DNA of 64,000 bases from Streptomyces sp. A 4/2 (GTDB lineage Bacteria; Actinomycetota; Actinomycetes; Streptomycetales; Streptomycetaceae): the NCBI RefSeq assembly GCF_940670765.1, contig NZ_CALNVW010000023.1, positions 1-64,000 of the forward strand. Direction: 5' to 3'. Position 1 is the stretch's first letter. Each line of letters starts with the position of its first letter. Of the stretch, positions 29,004 to 36,726 are shown piece after piece. The translations under genes and the position numbers were made by a program. A model generated the notes under the pieces. The model did no database searches. It saw only the letters and a list, made by a program, of their open reading frames with translations, and was not told where the DNA came from.

Positions 29004-29864
29004 ATGACCCTGCCCTTGGACGAGGACTCCCGGCCGCCGTACCTCCAGGCCGCCGAGGCCCTACGGGACGCGATCCTCAACGGCGAGTTCCGCCCCGGCG
29101 AACGCATGCCCTCGGCCAACGCGCTGGGCGACCGGTTCGGGGTCTCCAGCTCCACCGTCCAAAACGCCCTGCGGGTGCTCAAGCAGGAAGGCATGGTCCA
29201 CTCCCAGCTCGGCCGGGGCAGCTACGTCAGCACCTCTGTCGGCGGAAGCACCGAAGGCGCCGACGGCGATCACGAGGGCGCTGACACCGAAGGACCGGAC
29301 TGGCCGGCCGACGTCATCCGCAACGAAGACGCCCGACCGCCCTACGCTCAGGTAGCCGACATCCTCCGCCGGGAGATCCTGGAAGGTACCTACCCTCCGG
29401 GCTCCCAGCTCCCGCCCGCCCGGGAGATCCAAGAGCGGTTCAAAGTCGCCAACTCCACAGCACAGAACGCCTATCGAAGCCTCAAGCAGGCCGGGCTCGT
29501 GTACGCGGTCAAGGGCCGCGGCGTCTTCGTCCGCCAGGAGCCAGAGCCAGGCAAACACCACGGGCCCATCACGAACTACCAGCTGCAAGACGATCTCGCC
29601 TACGAAGCCCGCACAGCCGCAACCGAGTTCGCCGATCTCAGCGACGACGAGCTACTGGCGCGAGAAGCAGAGCTGGACCAGCGATGGGCCACGATCCGCG
29701 AGGAACACCAACGGGTATACCGCGAGCGCCGGAAGGTCCAGCGAGAAAAGCACCGGCGCGGCCTCTCCCTCCCATCCCTCCACGACGACGATGCCGAGCC
29801 GGACGCGTCGCCGACCGAGGGGCCGAAGGCCGCACCTGCCGAACCGAAGGGACGTCGGCGGTAG
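29004..29864 (+). CDS. GntR-family repressor with two DNA-binding domains (KorSA-like)
   Basis: A 286-residue regulator with two consecutive GntR winged helix-turn-helix domains, at about 8-77 (PPYLQAAEALRDAILNGEF...GVSSSTVQNALRVLKQEGM) and 110-178 (PPYAQVADILRREILEGTY...KVANSTAQNAYRSLKQAGL), then a charged coiled-coil end and basic C-terminus. Conjugative Streptomyces elements use such repressors (KorSA in pSAM2) to hold tra, and often pra, silent. Two GntR domains in one chain is less usual than one and may let a single molecule hold two half-sites. Start ATG 29004; an upstream in-frame ATG at 28938 would overlap the operator. Confidence 0.88.
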   Translation: MTLPLDEDSRPPYLQAAEALRDAILNGEFRPGERMPSANALGDRFGVSSSTVQNALRVLKQEGMVHSQLGRGSYVSTSVGGSTEGADGDHEGADTEGPDWPADVIRNEDARPPYAQVADILRREILEGTYPPGSQLPPAREIQERFKVANSTAQNAYRSLKQAGLVYAVKGRGVFVRQEPEPGKHHGPITNYQLQDDLAYEARTAATEFADLSDDELLAREAELDQRWATIREEHQRVYRERRKVQREKHRRGLSLPSLHDDDAEPDASPTEGPKAAPAEPKGRRR

Positions 29865-29912
29865 CGCCCCTGACCATCGACCCGGCGAACTTGACCAGCG
29901 GCCCGTAGGCGA

Positions 29913-30319
29913 GAGCTGTTCAGAGTTTCTTTACTTGATCAAGGCGGTCCGCTGGCGCGGCCCGCGCGCGCCCGGCCCCACGGGGCCGCCGCCCGCTCCT
30001 GTCTCCGCCCCGCTCGCCGTCGGCCCCGCCGGTCCGGACGCGCAACAGCCAGCGCAGCAAGCTACCTGGGGCGCTGCCCCTGACCCCGGCCCTCCCTCTG
30101 AGGGGAGTGGGGGCCGTGTGTCGGGTGCGGCTTCGTCGTGGTGAGTGGTCGCGGGTCGCGGGTGGGGTCCCTCGCCGTTCGGTCACCGGAGGCGTACCAG
30201 GAACCCCCGGGGGCCGCCAAGGCCGAGCGCACGCGTCACGAGGTGAGCCTTGGCGGCCCCCGGGGAACCCTGGTCCGGCGAAGCTGCCCGACCGACGAGG
30301 GACCCCACCCGCTCAGGCC
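29913..30319 (+). repeat. 407-bp direct repeat with nested inverted repeats (copy in element B)
   Basis: The second copy of the repeat at 19500-19906. Outer stem 30162-30174 pairs with 30296-30308; the inner stem (GGGGGCCGCCAAGGC / GCCTTGGCGGCCCCC) lies at about 30200-30277. The outer stem reads GTGGGGTCC...GGACCCCAC here and GAGGGGTCC...GGACCCCTC in copy A, a compensated base-pair change. No gene is convincing within it. Confidence 0.7.
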
Positions 30320-30388
30320 CGGACTGTGCCGGAGAGCGGCCCACCGCCTGCTGGCCCGGCGTACCGTGGGGTGGGAGGTGGTGAGTTG

Positions 30389-31636
30389 ATGACTACGGAG
30401 TTGGCCGACAACGTCCGCAAGTACCGGCGCCGCGCGGGGATGAGCCAGGAGGAACTGGCCCACACTGCAGGCGTCTCACCGGGCACCGTACGCAAGGTCG
30501 AACAGGGCGGCACCGTCCGCATGGAGACCCTGCACACTCTCGCCCGCGCACTGGGCGTCACCACAGCGACTCTGCTGGCCCCGGATGCCCCGCAACCTGT
30601 GGGACGAGGAGAGGACCCGAACCGGGTCAACCTGATCCAGCTCCGCGCCGCCCTTACCCCACCCGTGGGCCTGGCCGAGAGTGACGGCGAGATCGCGACG
30701 GAGGAGCCGAACCTGCGGCGCTTCCGCCGCACTGTCCACGACGGGGCCGTGCTCTACCACTCCGACAGCTACCGAAGCGTCGCCTCTCAACTGCCCGTGC
30801 TCCTGCGCGACGCCAACACGGCCCTCGCCCACTTCGACCACGGCGAAGAACACCACCAGGCACTCCTGGCCCGCGCCGAGGCCATGCAGTTGGCCGGCCG
30901 CTACCTGACCCAGGTACGCCAGTACGACCTCGCCTACACCGCCCTGTCCCACGCGATCGCCGACGCCCGCCGCACCGGCGACACCCTCACCGCGGCCTCC
31001 GGCGTCATCGGCATGTGCTGGCTCCTGCTGCGCCAGGGCCGCCTGGACGAGGCCGAACAACTCGCCGCCGCCACCGCCGATGTGATCGAACCGAGGCTCT
31101 CGCGCGCCACCCCGGATGAGTGTGCGGCGTGGGGGTGGCTGGCCCTGCGCGCCGCCGCAGCCGCAGGCCGCAACAACCGCCCCCAGGAAGCCCGCCACTA
31201 TCACCGGGTGGCCACCACCGCAGCCGCCGCCGTGGGCCGAGAACACACCGGATCGTTCTTCCGGCACTGGACCACCTTCGGACCGCTCACTGTCGGCATG
31301 AAGGGCGTCGAGGATGCCATGGTCCTGGGCGACGCCCGCACCGTCGTCCGCAAGTCCGCCGAGGATGCCATGTCACCCAAGGCGTGGAAGCACACCGGCC
31401 GCCCCAGTGACGACAACTGGAACCGCCACCGCCTCGACGTGGCTCGCGCCCACGCCCGCACCAACGACCTGACCGGCGCCATGGACGAACTGGCAGGCGT
31501 CCGCCACGCCTCCCCGGAATGGCTGCGGCACCAGCGGATGGCCGCCGAGACCATGCAGGAGATCCTCAAGAAGCGCAAGCGCACCCTCACCGCCGACATG
31601 CGCGAGATGGCCGACCACCTGGGCGTCGTCGGCTAA
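30389..31636 (+). CDS. XRE-family regulator with TPR-like C-terminus (element B)
   Basis: A 415-residue regulator. The helix-turn-helix is at about 6-62 (VRKYRRRAGMSQEELAHTAGVSPGTVRKVEQGG), followed by a helical, TPR-like region from about 120 to the end. ATG 30389 has GGGAGGTGGTGA upstream. It lies between the 407-bp repeat and the small gene pair, where element A has a different XRE-TPR gene on the opposite strand. It may govern the decision between maintenance and transfer, or the promoter of the downstream genes; no evidence decides. Confidence 0.85.
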   Translation: MTTELADNVRKYRRRAGMSQEELAHTAGVSPGTVRKVEQGGTVRMETLHTLARALGVTTATLLAPDAPQPVGRGEDPNRVNLIQLRAALTPPVGLAESDGEIATEEPNLRRFRRTVHDGAVLYHSDSYRSVASQLPVLLRDANTALAHFDHGEEHHQALLARAEAMQLAGRYLTQVRQYDLAYTALSHAIADARRTGDTLTAASGVIGMCWLLLRQGRLDEAEQLAAATADVIEPRLSRATPDECAAWGWLALRAAAAAGRNNRPQEARHYHRVATTAAAAVGREHTGSFFRHWTTFGPLTVGMKGVEDAMVLGDARTVVRKSAEDAMSPKAWKHTGRPSDDNWNRHRLDVARAHARTNDLTGAMDELAGVRHASPEWLRHQRMAAETMQEILKKRKRTLTADMREMADHLGVVG

Positions 31637-31762
31637 CTGCCACGCAACGCAACACTTTCCACACCCCGCGTCACCAACTGCCGTGATGCATACATGGAGT
31701 GACGGCACCTCAGTACCTACGGTCTTCGTGTTCCAACCAGCGACCAGGCCCGGGGGTACACG

Positions 31763-32149
31763 ATGAGCCAGCCCAGGAGCGACGCGGACCGCATGCGCCG
31801 CAGGGACCTCCACGACGCGGCAGCAGGAATCACCGGACCGCGCCTGCTGCCGTGGACCACCCCCGAGGGAAAACCCTGCTACCTCAGCACCGACGGCCAC
31901 GGCTACCTCGCCAACCTCGCCGACAACATCGAGTCGGTACAGATCGGCATGGGCAAGGAACTGCTGGAGTATGCCCGAGACTCCACAGCCCCCGGCGCGA
32001 AGAGTCTGTCGGCCACCGAATACCGCCGGCTGGCCTGCCGGTTGACCGAAGCCCTCGCCGACGCACTCCGGGTCGCCGACTCACGCGGGCAACGCCTCCC
32101 AGACCCGGAGGACGAAGCGGCGGAGGAAGGAGGAGACGGCGATGACTGA
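31763..32149 (+). CDS. small conserved protein of element B (paralogue of 21288-21629)
   Basis: A 128-residue protein with the same signature as its element-A copy (GPRLLPWTTPEGKPCYLSTDGHGYLANLADNIE; ATEYRRLACRLTEALADAL), plus a different N-terminus and acidic C-terminus. Its stop overlaps the next start by 8 bp. The function is unknown; it is conserved at the same distance from the element end in both elements. Confidence 0.75.
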   Translation: MSQPRSDADRMRRRDLHDAAAGITGPRLLPWTTPEGKPCYLSTDGHGYLANLADNIESVQIGMGKELLEYARDSTAPGAKSLSATEYRRLACRLTEALADALRVADSRGQRLPDPEDEAAEEGGDGDD

Positions 32150-32429
32150 CGCCACGAACACAGGTGCACCGGCGTGCGGCATCACCCGAAGCCGTTACCG
32201 GTTCCGCGAATACCACGTGATCACCACCCCGGACCCCCTGGCCCTGCCGGCCTTCACGGCGCTCTGCGTCACCGGCGAGGAACACAACTGCGGTGCCACC
32301 TCCGGCACCCTGCACACCCCCGACGAACTGACCCGCTGGATCGCCGAACACTGCGCCGCCACCGGCCACCAGGACTACGAGCAGACCGTCCGAGCCATAC
32401 TCCGCGCCGAGCCCGGAGCCTGGCAGTAG
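32142..32429 (+). CDS. small DUF7848-like protein of element B
   Basis: A 95-residue protein, paralogue of 21622-21909, with the conserved YRFREYHVIT.PDPLALPAFTALCVTGEEHNCGATSG and WIAEHCAATGHQDYEQTVRAILRAEPGAWQ. It is the last gene before the right end of element B. The function is unknown. Confidence 0.75.
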   Translation: MTDATNTGAPACGITRSRYRFREYHVITTPDPLALPAFTALCVTGEEHNCGATSGTLHTPDELTRWIAEHCAATGHQDYEQTVRAILRAEPGAWQ

Positions 32430-32486
32430 AGTCCCCCTGCTGCCGACAGCGCGCCATCGGCAGCACGACCGCACGCCCGGGGCTCC

Positions 32487-32599
32487 TGACGGCAGTAGCG
32501 ACGGCAACACCCACGGATTCCCCCGCACAACCACGAACATCAGTGGAACCCGAAACCGCCGCTGATCTGCGAATACGCAGACAGAGAGGGGCCGCGTAA
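32487..32599 (+). other. right end of element B: arm-type repeat, inverted repeat and stop codon
   Basis: The same order as at 21966-22078: TGACGGCAGTAG-C-GACGGCAAC (32487-32508), inverted repeat TCTGCG-AATA-CGCAGA (from 32566), then GGGGCCGCGTAA directly before the 20-bp core. TAA here replaces TAG, but the in-frame stop is kept. Confidence 0.55.
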
Positions 32600-32619
32600 C
32601 ACACGTACTATGTGCTGGC
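32600..32619 (+). other. 20-bp Hint core (copy 3)
   Basis: The third exact copy of the 20 bp at 15723 and 22079. It opens orphan toxin cassette 3 in the Hint reading frame. Candidate attachment site. Confidence 0.5.
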
Positions 32620-32968
32620 GGGAGTCACTCCGGTACTCGTTCACAACTGCGGGACTGGGGCCGTCTCGGATAAGGTGATGGATGAACATATCCTCCCGAG
32701 GCATGACGCGAATCATGCGGACTCCTGGAAATGGGCGGAGAAGTCAAAATTCGAGGACTGGGTTACGCCAGACCATATCCGCAACTGGTCCAAGCTGGCG
32801 ATGAGAAAGCCGATGGATAACATGAACCTCGGCACCGGTTCCGCCCACCGTCACATTCTCGACATTAGAAGCCGTCACCCGATCGGCTACGACGCGGACG
32901 GGAACGATCTGTTCTCGGTTGCGGTATGGGTGCGGAACGGTGCGGTCGAGAGCGTTCACCCGAACTGA
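32600..32968 (+). CDS. orphan ribonuclease-like toxin cassette with Hint tail
   Basis: The frame opens with HTYYVLAGVTPVLVHNC (end of a Hint domain) after a TAA stop and continues for about 105 residues of toxin tip. The tip has DEHILPRH near the start, SKFEDWVTPDHIRNW in the middle, and VAVWVRNGAVESVHPN at the end. This pattern of an early His, a central SKF and a final beta hairpin resembles small secreted RNases of the EndoU/BECR-like fold. I cannot assign a family with confidence. No start codon with a ribosome-binding site is present (first GTG 32612), so it should be silent unless fused to an Rhs gene. Its frame at the core matches that of the intact Rhs gene. Confidence 0.75.
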   Translation, partial: HTYYVLAGVTPVLVHNCGTGAVSDKVMDEHILPRHDANHADSWKWAEKSKFEDWVTPDHIRNWSKLAMRKPMDNMNLGTGSAHRHILDIRSRHPIGYDADGNDLFSVAVWVRNGAVESVHPN

Positions 32969-32982
32969 CGAGGCGGTGGCTG

Positions 32983-33279
32983 ATGATCAATGCCCAGGTA
33001 CGCACGGAGAGCGGCGAAATCGTGCTACGCGGATCTTGCAGACTGGATTGGATGGAAACCGTCCAGCGCATTGATGAAGACAAATTTCCGTTCTTGAGCA
33101 GCCTGCTGCCTTACGCGGATACAATTTTCAATTCGCGACAGGTCGAGAGGCTTCGACGGGAAATCGCTCACCAGTCTGTCCGCGAGATTATTGGGCAGGA
33201 TTCAGCAGCGGAGATCGAAACGCTCTGTCTGCAGGTGGAGAATGGATCACATCTCTATCTGTGGTTTCTGGGAGACTAG
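32983..33279 (+). CDS. putative immunity protein for orphan toxin 3
   Basis: A 98-residue protein starting 14 bp after the toxin stop, with AGGCGGTGG upstream. Mixed alpha/beta: RLDWMETVQRIDEDKFPFLSSLLPYAD, then REIIGQDSAAEIETLCLQVENGSHLYLWFLGD. I recognise no family. The position and low G+C support the immunity role. Confidence 0.65.
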   Translation: MINAQVRTESGEIVLRGSCRLDWMETVQRIDEDKFPFLSSLLPYADTIFNSRQVERLRREIAHQSVREIIGQDSAAEIETLCLQVENGSHLYLWFLGD

Positions 33280-33318
33280 TGCGTGAGTGCTGCAGCTACG
33301 CGTAGCTGCAGCAAACTG

Positions 33319-33351
33319 GAAGCCCCGTCGGGTGTGTCCCGGCGGGGCTTC
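33319..33351. terminator. GAAGCCCCG...CGGGGCTTC hairpin (copy 3)
   Basis: The stem GAAGCCCCGTCGGG / CCCGGCGGGGCTTC lies between immunity gene 3 and the integrase remnant. It is the third copy of the conserved bidirectional terminator. Confidence 0.65.
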
Positions 33352-33360
33352 TGCGTGGGG

Positions 33361-33388
33361 TGACGGCAGTAGTTGACGGCAACGTCAG
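33361..33388 (+). repeat. integrase-proximal arm-type repeats (copy 3)
   Basis: TGACGGCAGTAG followed by TTGACGGCAACG overlaps the stop of the integrase remnant. It is the closest match to the arm at 16649, and also matches the far-end arms at 21966 and 32487. Confidence 0.5.
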
Positions 33389-33599
33389 TGGACGAGGGCG
33401 GCTAGTGCTGGCGGGTCGTCGCCGTCGCCGCTGGCTGTCGCGGTGGTCTCTGGGCTGCTGAGCGTGGTGCCGAGGGCGTCGATGGCGTCTCGCTGGAGGC
33501 GGAGTCGGACGTGGGCGTAGACGGTAGCGGTGACGCCGATGTGGGCGTGGCCGAGGATTTCCTTGATCACGACGAGTTCAACGCCTTGTTCCAGGAGCG
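33385..33599 (-). pseudogene. int: 3' fragment of a third integrase
   Basis: The last ~71 codons of an integrase of the same family (KEILGHAHIGVTATVYAHVRLRLQRDAIDALG, including the nucleophile Tyr). Similarity to the intact copy ends abruptly near 33599, inside the codons for LLEQGV, where the sequence joins an FG-GAP gene fragment. It is the relic of a third element whose body has been deleted. Confidence 0.85.
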
Positions 33600-34037
33600 G
33601 GTCTGCTCGGCTACACCGGAGGGACCTTCACCAGTGCGACCCAGCTGGCCTCGACGCTGTGGGACGAACGTGATCTGGTGAATGTCGGCGATGTCAACGG
33701 CGACGGCGCGGGGGACCTCGTATACCGCACCTATGTCAGCGACCGGCTACTGCTGCGCCTGGGCAAGCCAGACGGTAACGGCGGCACCAGCATCCCTTCG
33801 CTCGCGACCGCGGCAGGGTCGCTCACGGGTGTGGACGCGGAGTACGGCACCGGCTGGAGCAAGGCGAGCATCCCGCTCCTGACCGGCACCCCCGATGTCA
33901 CCGGCGACGGCATCCCGGACATGTGGGCTCTCCTCCAGGACGGCACTGTCCGCTTCTACCAGGCCACCAGGACCGGGAGCGGATCCTCCGTCACCGTGAT
34001 CAGTGGCGGCTGGCAGAACAAGAAGGCCTTCGGCTGA
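33600..34037 (+). pseudogene. 3' fragment of an FG-GAP/VCBS repeat protein gene
   Basis: An open frame of about 145 codons without start, truncated by the junction with the integrase remnant. It encodes FG-GAP-type calcium-binding propeller repeats: NVGDVNGDGAGDLVYRT, then TPDVTGDGIPDMWALLQDGT, and ends SGGWQNKKAFG. Secreted Streptomyces proteins with such repeats often accompany Rhs/LamG loci. A degenerate ~85-bp piece of the same gene lies at 4168-4260, so the original locus was broken up. Confidence 0.8.
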
Positions 34038-34188
34038 CCGGCAAGCGATCGGCATCTGGCACGGTCGCGCTCCCGAACACATCGGTCCCGATCCTGCTGG
34101 CTGCCGCGATAGGCGACCGCTCTCCAGATGGGTTCACGAACAGCCCCGACCGCCCGCCCCATACGAGCTGGCGGCCGGGGCGTACGCG

Positions 34189-34458
34189 TCAATGCTTCGC
34201 GCTCGGCGCTACGAAGCCGCGCACGGGGCGAATCGCGTCACGCGACGGCGTTTGGGTCCGATTCCACGTCGCGACCAGCTCGGCGTATCGCGGGTCGGCG
34301 CTTTCCTGCACGGCTGGTCTTTCCTCGTGCCGGGCGTCGAGGTCGTCCGGGGTGATTGGTTCGCCGTGCCACAGCAGAGTGATGCCGTGCTCCTCGCAGT
34401 ACGCGCCGGTGTTGTCCTCGTAGGGGAATGCGTGGTCCCCGCGCGGGCAGTCGGTCAT
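34189..34458 (-). CDS. small hypothetical protein
   Basis: An 89-residue protein from ATG 34458, which overlaps the stop of the upstream gene (ATGA). It begins MTDCPRGDHAFPYEDNTGAYCEEHGITLLWHG, with Cys and His spaced as in a small zinc-binding fold (C..GDH ... YC..HG). Similar small proteins are found beside XRE regulators in Streptomyces. The role is unknown. Confidence 0.65.
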   Translation of the reverse strand: MTDCPRGDHAFPYEDNTGAYCEEHGITLLWHGEPITPDDLDARHEERPAVQESADPRYAELVATWNRTQTPSRDAIRPVRGFVAPSAKH

Positions 34459-34757
34459 TTCCGCGTCTCCCTTACGATGCGCCGCAGTTGTGCGCCCACA
34501 GGGCAGCCGGTGGTCAGGCAGTCCGGGCACTGCTCCGCGTGGGCGAGCACGGCCCGGTAGGCGGCGGTGCCGTCGTGGCGCTTGCACGCGCGGGGGAACC
34601 ACCGGGTGGTGTGGTCGAGTATCCGCACGTCCCGCGGGCCGAGATCCACGGCCGTCCCAGGGGCGAGGGTGATCCCGCACCACACGCAGTCCATGCCGCG
34701 CTGCTGGCGCTGGGACAGCGAATCGATCGCCGGTAGGGGGCCGAGGGTTGAGGGCAT
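34455..34757 (-). CDS. small Cys-rich hypothetical protein
   Basis: A 100-residue protein with two zinc-ribbon-like Cys pairs, CVWC near residue 24 and CPDC...GCPVG near 78, and a WFPRACKRHDG motif between them. It is coupled to the downstream gene at 34458. The length and Cys spacing suggest a small zinc-binding protein, perhaps DNA-binding. I do not recognise a named family. Confidence 0.65.
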   Translation of the reverse strand: MPSTLGPLPAIDSLSQRQQRGMDCVWCGITLAPGTAVDLGPRDVRILDHTTRWFPRACKRHDGTAAYRAVLAHAEQCPDCLTTGCPVGAQLRRIVRETRK

Positions 34758-34982
34758 CCTGTGCCTCCGCAGTGCGCGCGTCGATGGCAGTCCGGCACAG
34801 ACAGCTGGGACTACCGCTGTCCATGAGGCTAGAGAAAGCAGCCTTGTGCTCACCACGAACTTGCAGAAGTTTGCACCTGGCTTTCTCTGCCTGTTCAGTG
34901 GCCATTTTTGCCCTTGACGTGAGTCGCGATGAGCCCGACGGTGATGCAAGTCCGTGTAAGCAGACTGACCTTGGAGGTCACC

Positions 34983-35225
34983 ATGGCGCTGCAGTTCATC
35001 GGAATCGATCCGAACACCGACGAGAAGAACTGCCCGAGAGTATGGGTCGACGACGAGGCGCAGGAGTTCGTCATCCAGGGATGGAAGGCGAGCGACGCGC
35101 TTCAGGATCAGGTCCGGGAGACTGGTCCCCTGCCCGACCACGAGGCCGTGGTGCGGATTCCCGCGCGCATGGTCGCCATCCTGAGGGAGGCCTGTGATGC
35201 CGCCGAGCGCGCCCACGTTCGATGA
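34983..35225 (+). CDS. small protein paired with a DUF6879 gene
   Basis: An 80-residue acidic protein (MALQFIGIDPNTDEKNCPRVWVDDEAQEFVIQGW; VRIPARMVAILREA). ATG 34983 follows a TTGGAGGTCACC ribosome-binding site. It overlaps the DUF6879 gene by 29 bp. This small gene precedes DUF6879 genes in many streptomycetes; the three-gene set with an XRE/DUF5753 regulator behaves like a regulatory module. Function unknown. Confidence 0.75.
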   Translation: MALQFIGIDPNTDEKNCPRVWVDDEAQEFVIQGWKASDALQDQVRETGPLPDHEAVVRIPARMVAILREACDAAERAHVR

Positions 35226-35715
35226 CCTGTTGGCCGGTGCGCAACGGTCTGCTGTCCATTTGGAGTTGAGGGACAGCTATTACAGCAACCCTCGCTACGA
35301 GGCATGGCAGAAGGGGCACCGCGTCGACTGGGCAGATCGTGGCCAGTGGTGGCGTCCCTTCCACCAGCAGATCGCCGATGCCGTGGCGCGGGGAGTGCAG
35401 GTCCGTCGAGCCCGCGTTGTCTCCGAGCCGGTGACCGATTACATCCGATGGGAGCATTACGTCACCCACGCGAACACGGCTGCCGGCGAGCAGGTGCGGT
35501 GGCTGCCGCGCCGCTACGCGTCAGACCTGCTGCTGCCGGGCAACGACTTCTGGGTCTTCGACGACACCGTGGTGGAGATCCATCACTTCGCCGGCGACGG
35601 CAGCTTCCTTGAGGACGAAATCCTCGACGACCCCGGCCTGGCGGAGCTGTGCGCCGCAGGGTTCGAACGCGTGTGGGACCGTGGCATCCCGCACGACCAG
35701 TACGAGATCCGCTAG
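35197..35715 (+). CDS. DUF6879 family protein
   Basis: A 172-residue protein with the family pattern FDDLLAGAQRSAVHLELRDSY, WWRPFHQQIADAVARGVQVRRARVVSEPVTDYIRWEH, and RRYASDLLLPGNDFWVFDD. It resembles DUF6879 proteins, whose genes sit next to XRE/DUF5753 regulators. The activity is unknown, with antitoxin-like or signalling roles proposed only by context. GTG 35194 is an alternative start three bases upstream. Confidence 0.8.
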   Translation: MPPSAPTFDDLLAGAQRSAVHLELRDSYYSNPRYEAWQKGHRVDWADRGQWWRPFHQQIADAVARGVQVRRARVVSEPVTDYIRWEHYVTHANTAAGEQVRWLPRRYASDLLLPGNDFWVFDDTVVEIHHFAGDGSFLEDEILDDPGLAELCAAGFERVWDRGIPHDQYEIR

Positions 35716-35733
35716 GAAGTAATCAGACCAGCT

Positions 35734-36585
35734 ATGCCACCCACATCCCCGTCGTCCCGCGTGCAGGCTGCGAGAGAACAACTGGCCGCGAGGCTCCGTG
35801 AGATCCGGCTGGACGCGGGGATCACGAAACGCGAGATTGCGATCCGGTGCGCCTGGAGCGAAGCGAAGTCCTCACGCATCGAGAACGCACGTACGGCACC
35901 CTCCGACCGTGATGTCCAGTCGTGGTGCCGTGCGTGCGGGGCGGAGAACCTGGCGCCGGATCTCATTGCCGCGAACCGTCAGGCCGACTCCATGTACGTG
36001 CAGTGGAAACGGCTCCAGCGAACAGGGCTCAAGCAGCTCCAGCAGGCCAACCTGCCACTCTTCGAGCGGACCCGACACTTCAAGGTGTACTGCTCCAACG
36101 TGGTGCCCGGTTTCCTCCAGACGCCTGGCTACGCCACAGCGCTGCTCCAGGCCATCGCGACCTTCCGCGGGCTGCCCGACGACGTAGCGGACGCGGTCAC
36201 CGCGCGCATGAACCGCTCCGGCATCGTGCGGGAGAGTGGTCACCGCTTCGGGATACTGATCGAGGAGACCGTCCTCCGTTACCGCATCGGCAACGCAGGT
36301 GTCATGGCCGGTCAGCTGGGATCACTGCTCTCCGCGATGGACCTGCCGTCCGTCTCGCTCGGTGTGATTCCGGCAGCGGCGGAGCGAACGATGTGGCCGG
36401 TCGAATCGTTCACCATCTTCGATGATGCGCGGGTGGACCACGAGCCGCTGTCCGCGTCTGTAACGATCACCGCGCCGGACGAGCTGGGCCAGTACGTGAA
36501 GGCGTTCGGTGCCTTGCACAAGGGTGCCGTGTACGGGGCTCCCGCGCGTGCTCTGATCGTGAAGGCGATCGAGGCCCTGGGCTGA
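35734..36585 (+). CDS. XRE-family regulator with DUF5753 domain
   Basis: A 283-residue regulator: helix-turn-helix at about 14-68 (LREIRLDAGITKREIAIRCAWSEAKSSRIEN) and a DUF5753 domain from about 105 to the end (VPGFLQTPGYATALL ... FTIFDDARVDHEPLS). DUF5753 proteins regulate development and secondary metabolism in streptomycetes, often together with DUF397 or DUF6879 partners. It lies 18 bp after DUF6879 and is probably cotranscribed. The ribosome-binding site is weak. Confidence 0.9.
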   Translation: MPPTSPSSRVQAAREQLAARLREIRLDAGITKREIAIRCAWSEAKSSRIENARTAPSDRDVQSWCRACGAENLAPDLIAANRQADSMYVQWKRLQRTGLKQLQQANLPLFERTRHFKVYCSNVVPGFLQTPGYATALLQAIATFRGLPDDVADAVTARMNRSGIVRESGHRFGILIEETVLRYRIGNAGVMAGQLGSLLSAMDLPSVSLGVIPAAAERTMWPVESFTIFDDARVDHEPLSASVTITAPDELGQYVKAFGALHKGAVYGAPARALIVKAIEALG

Positions 36586-36726
36586 CCCCTCAACGTACGC
36601 AAGTGCCTCTTCAGACCGGGCGTGGAAGGCGCGCGATGGCGGTGGGATCACGTTGGTGATGTGGCCATCCGTCATTGGTTGGCCAGTTCCCTGCAGGCAA
36701 CGTGGCCAACGGCCTTCAAGCTCTGG

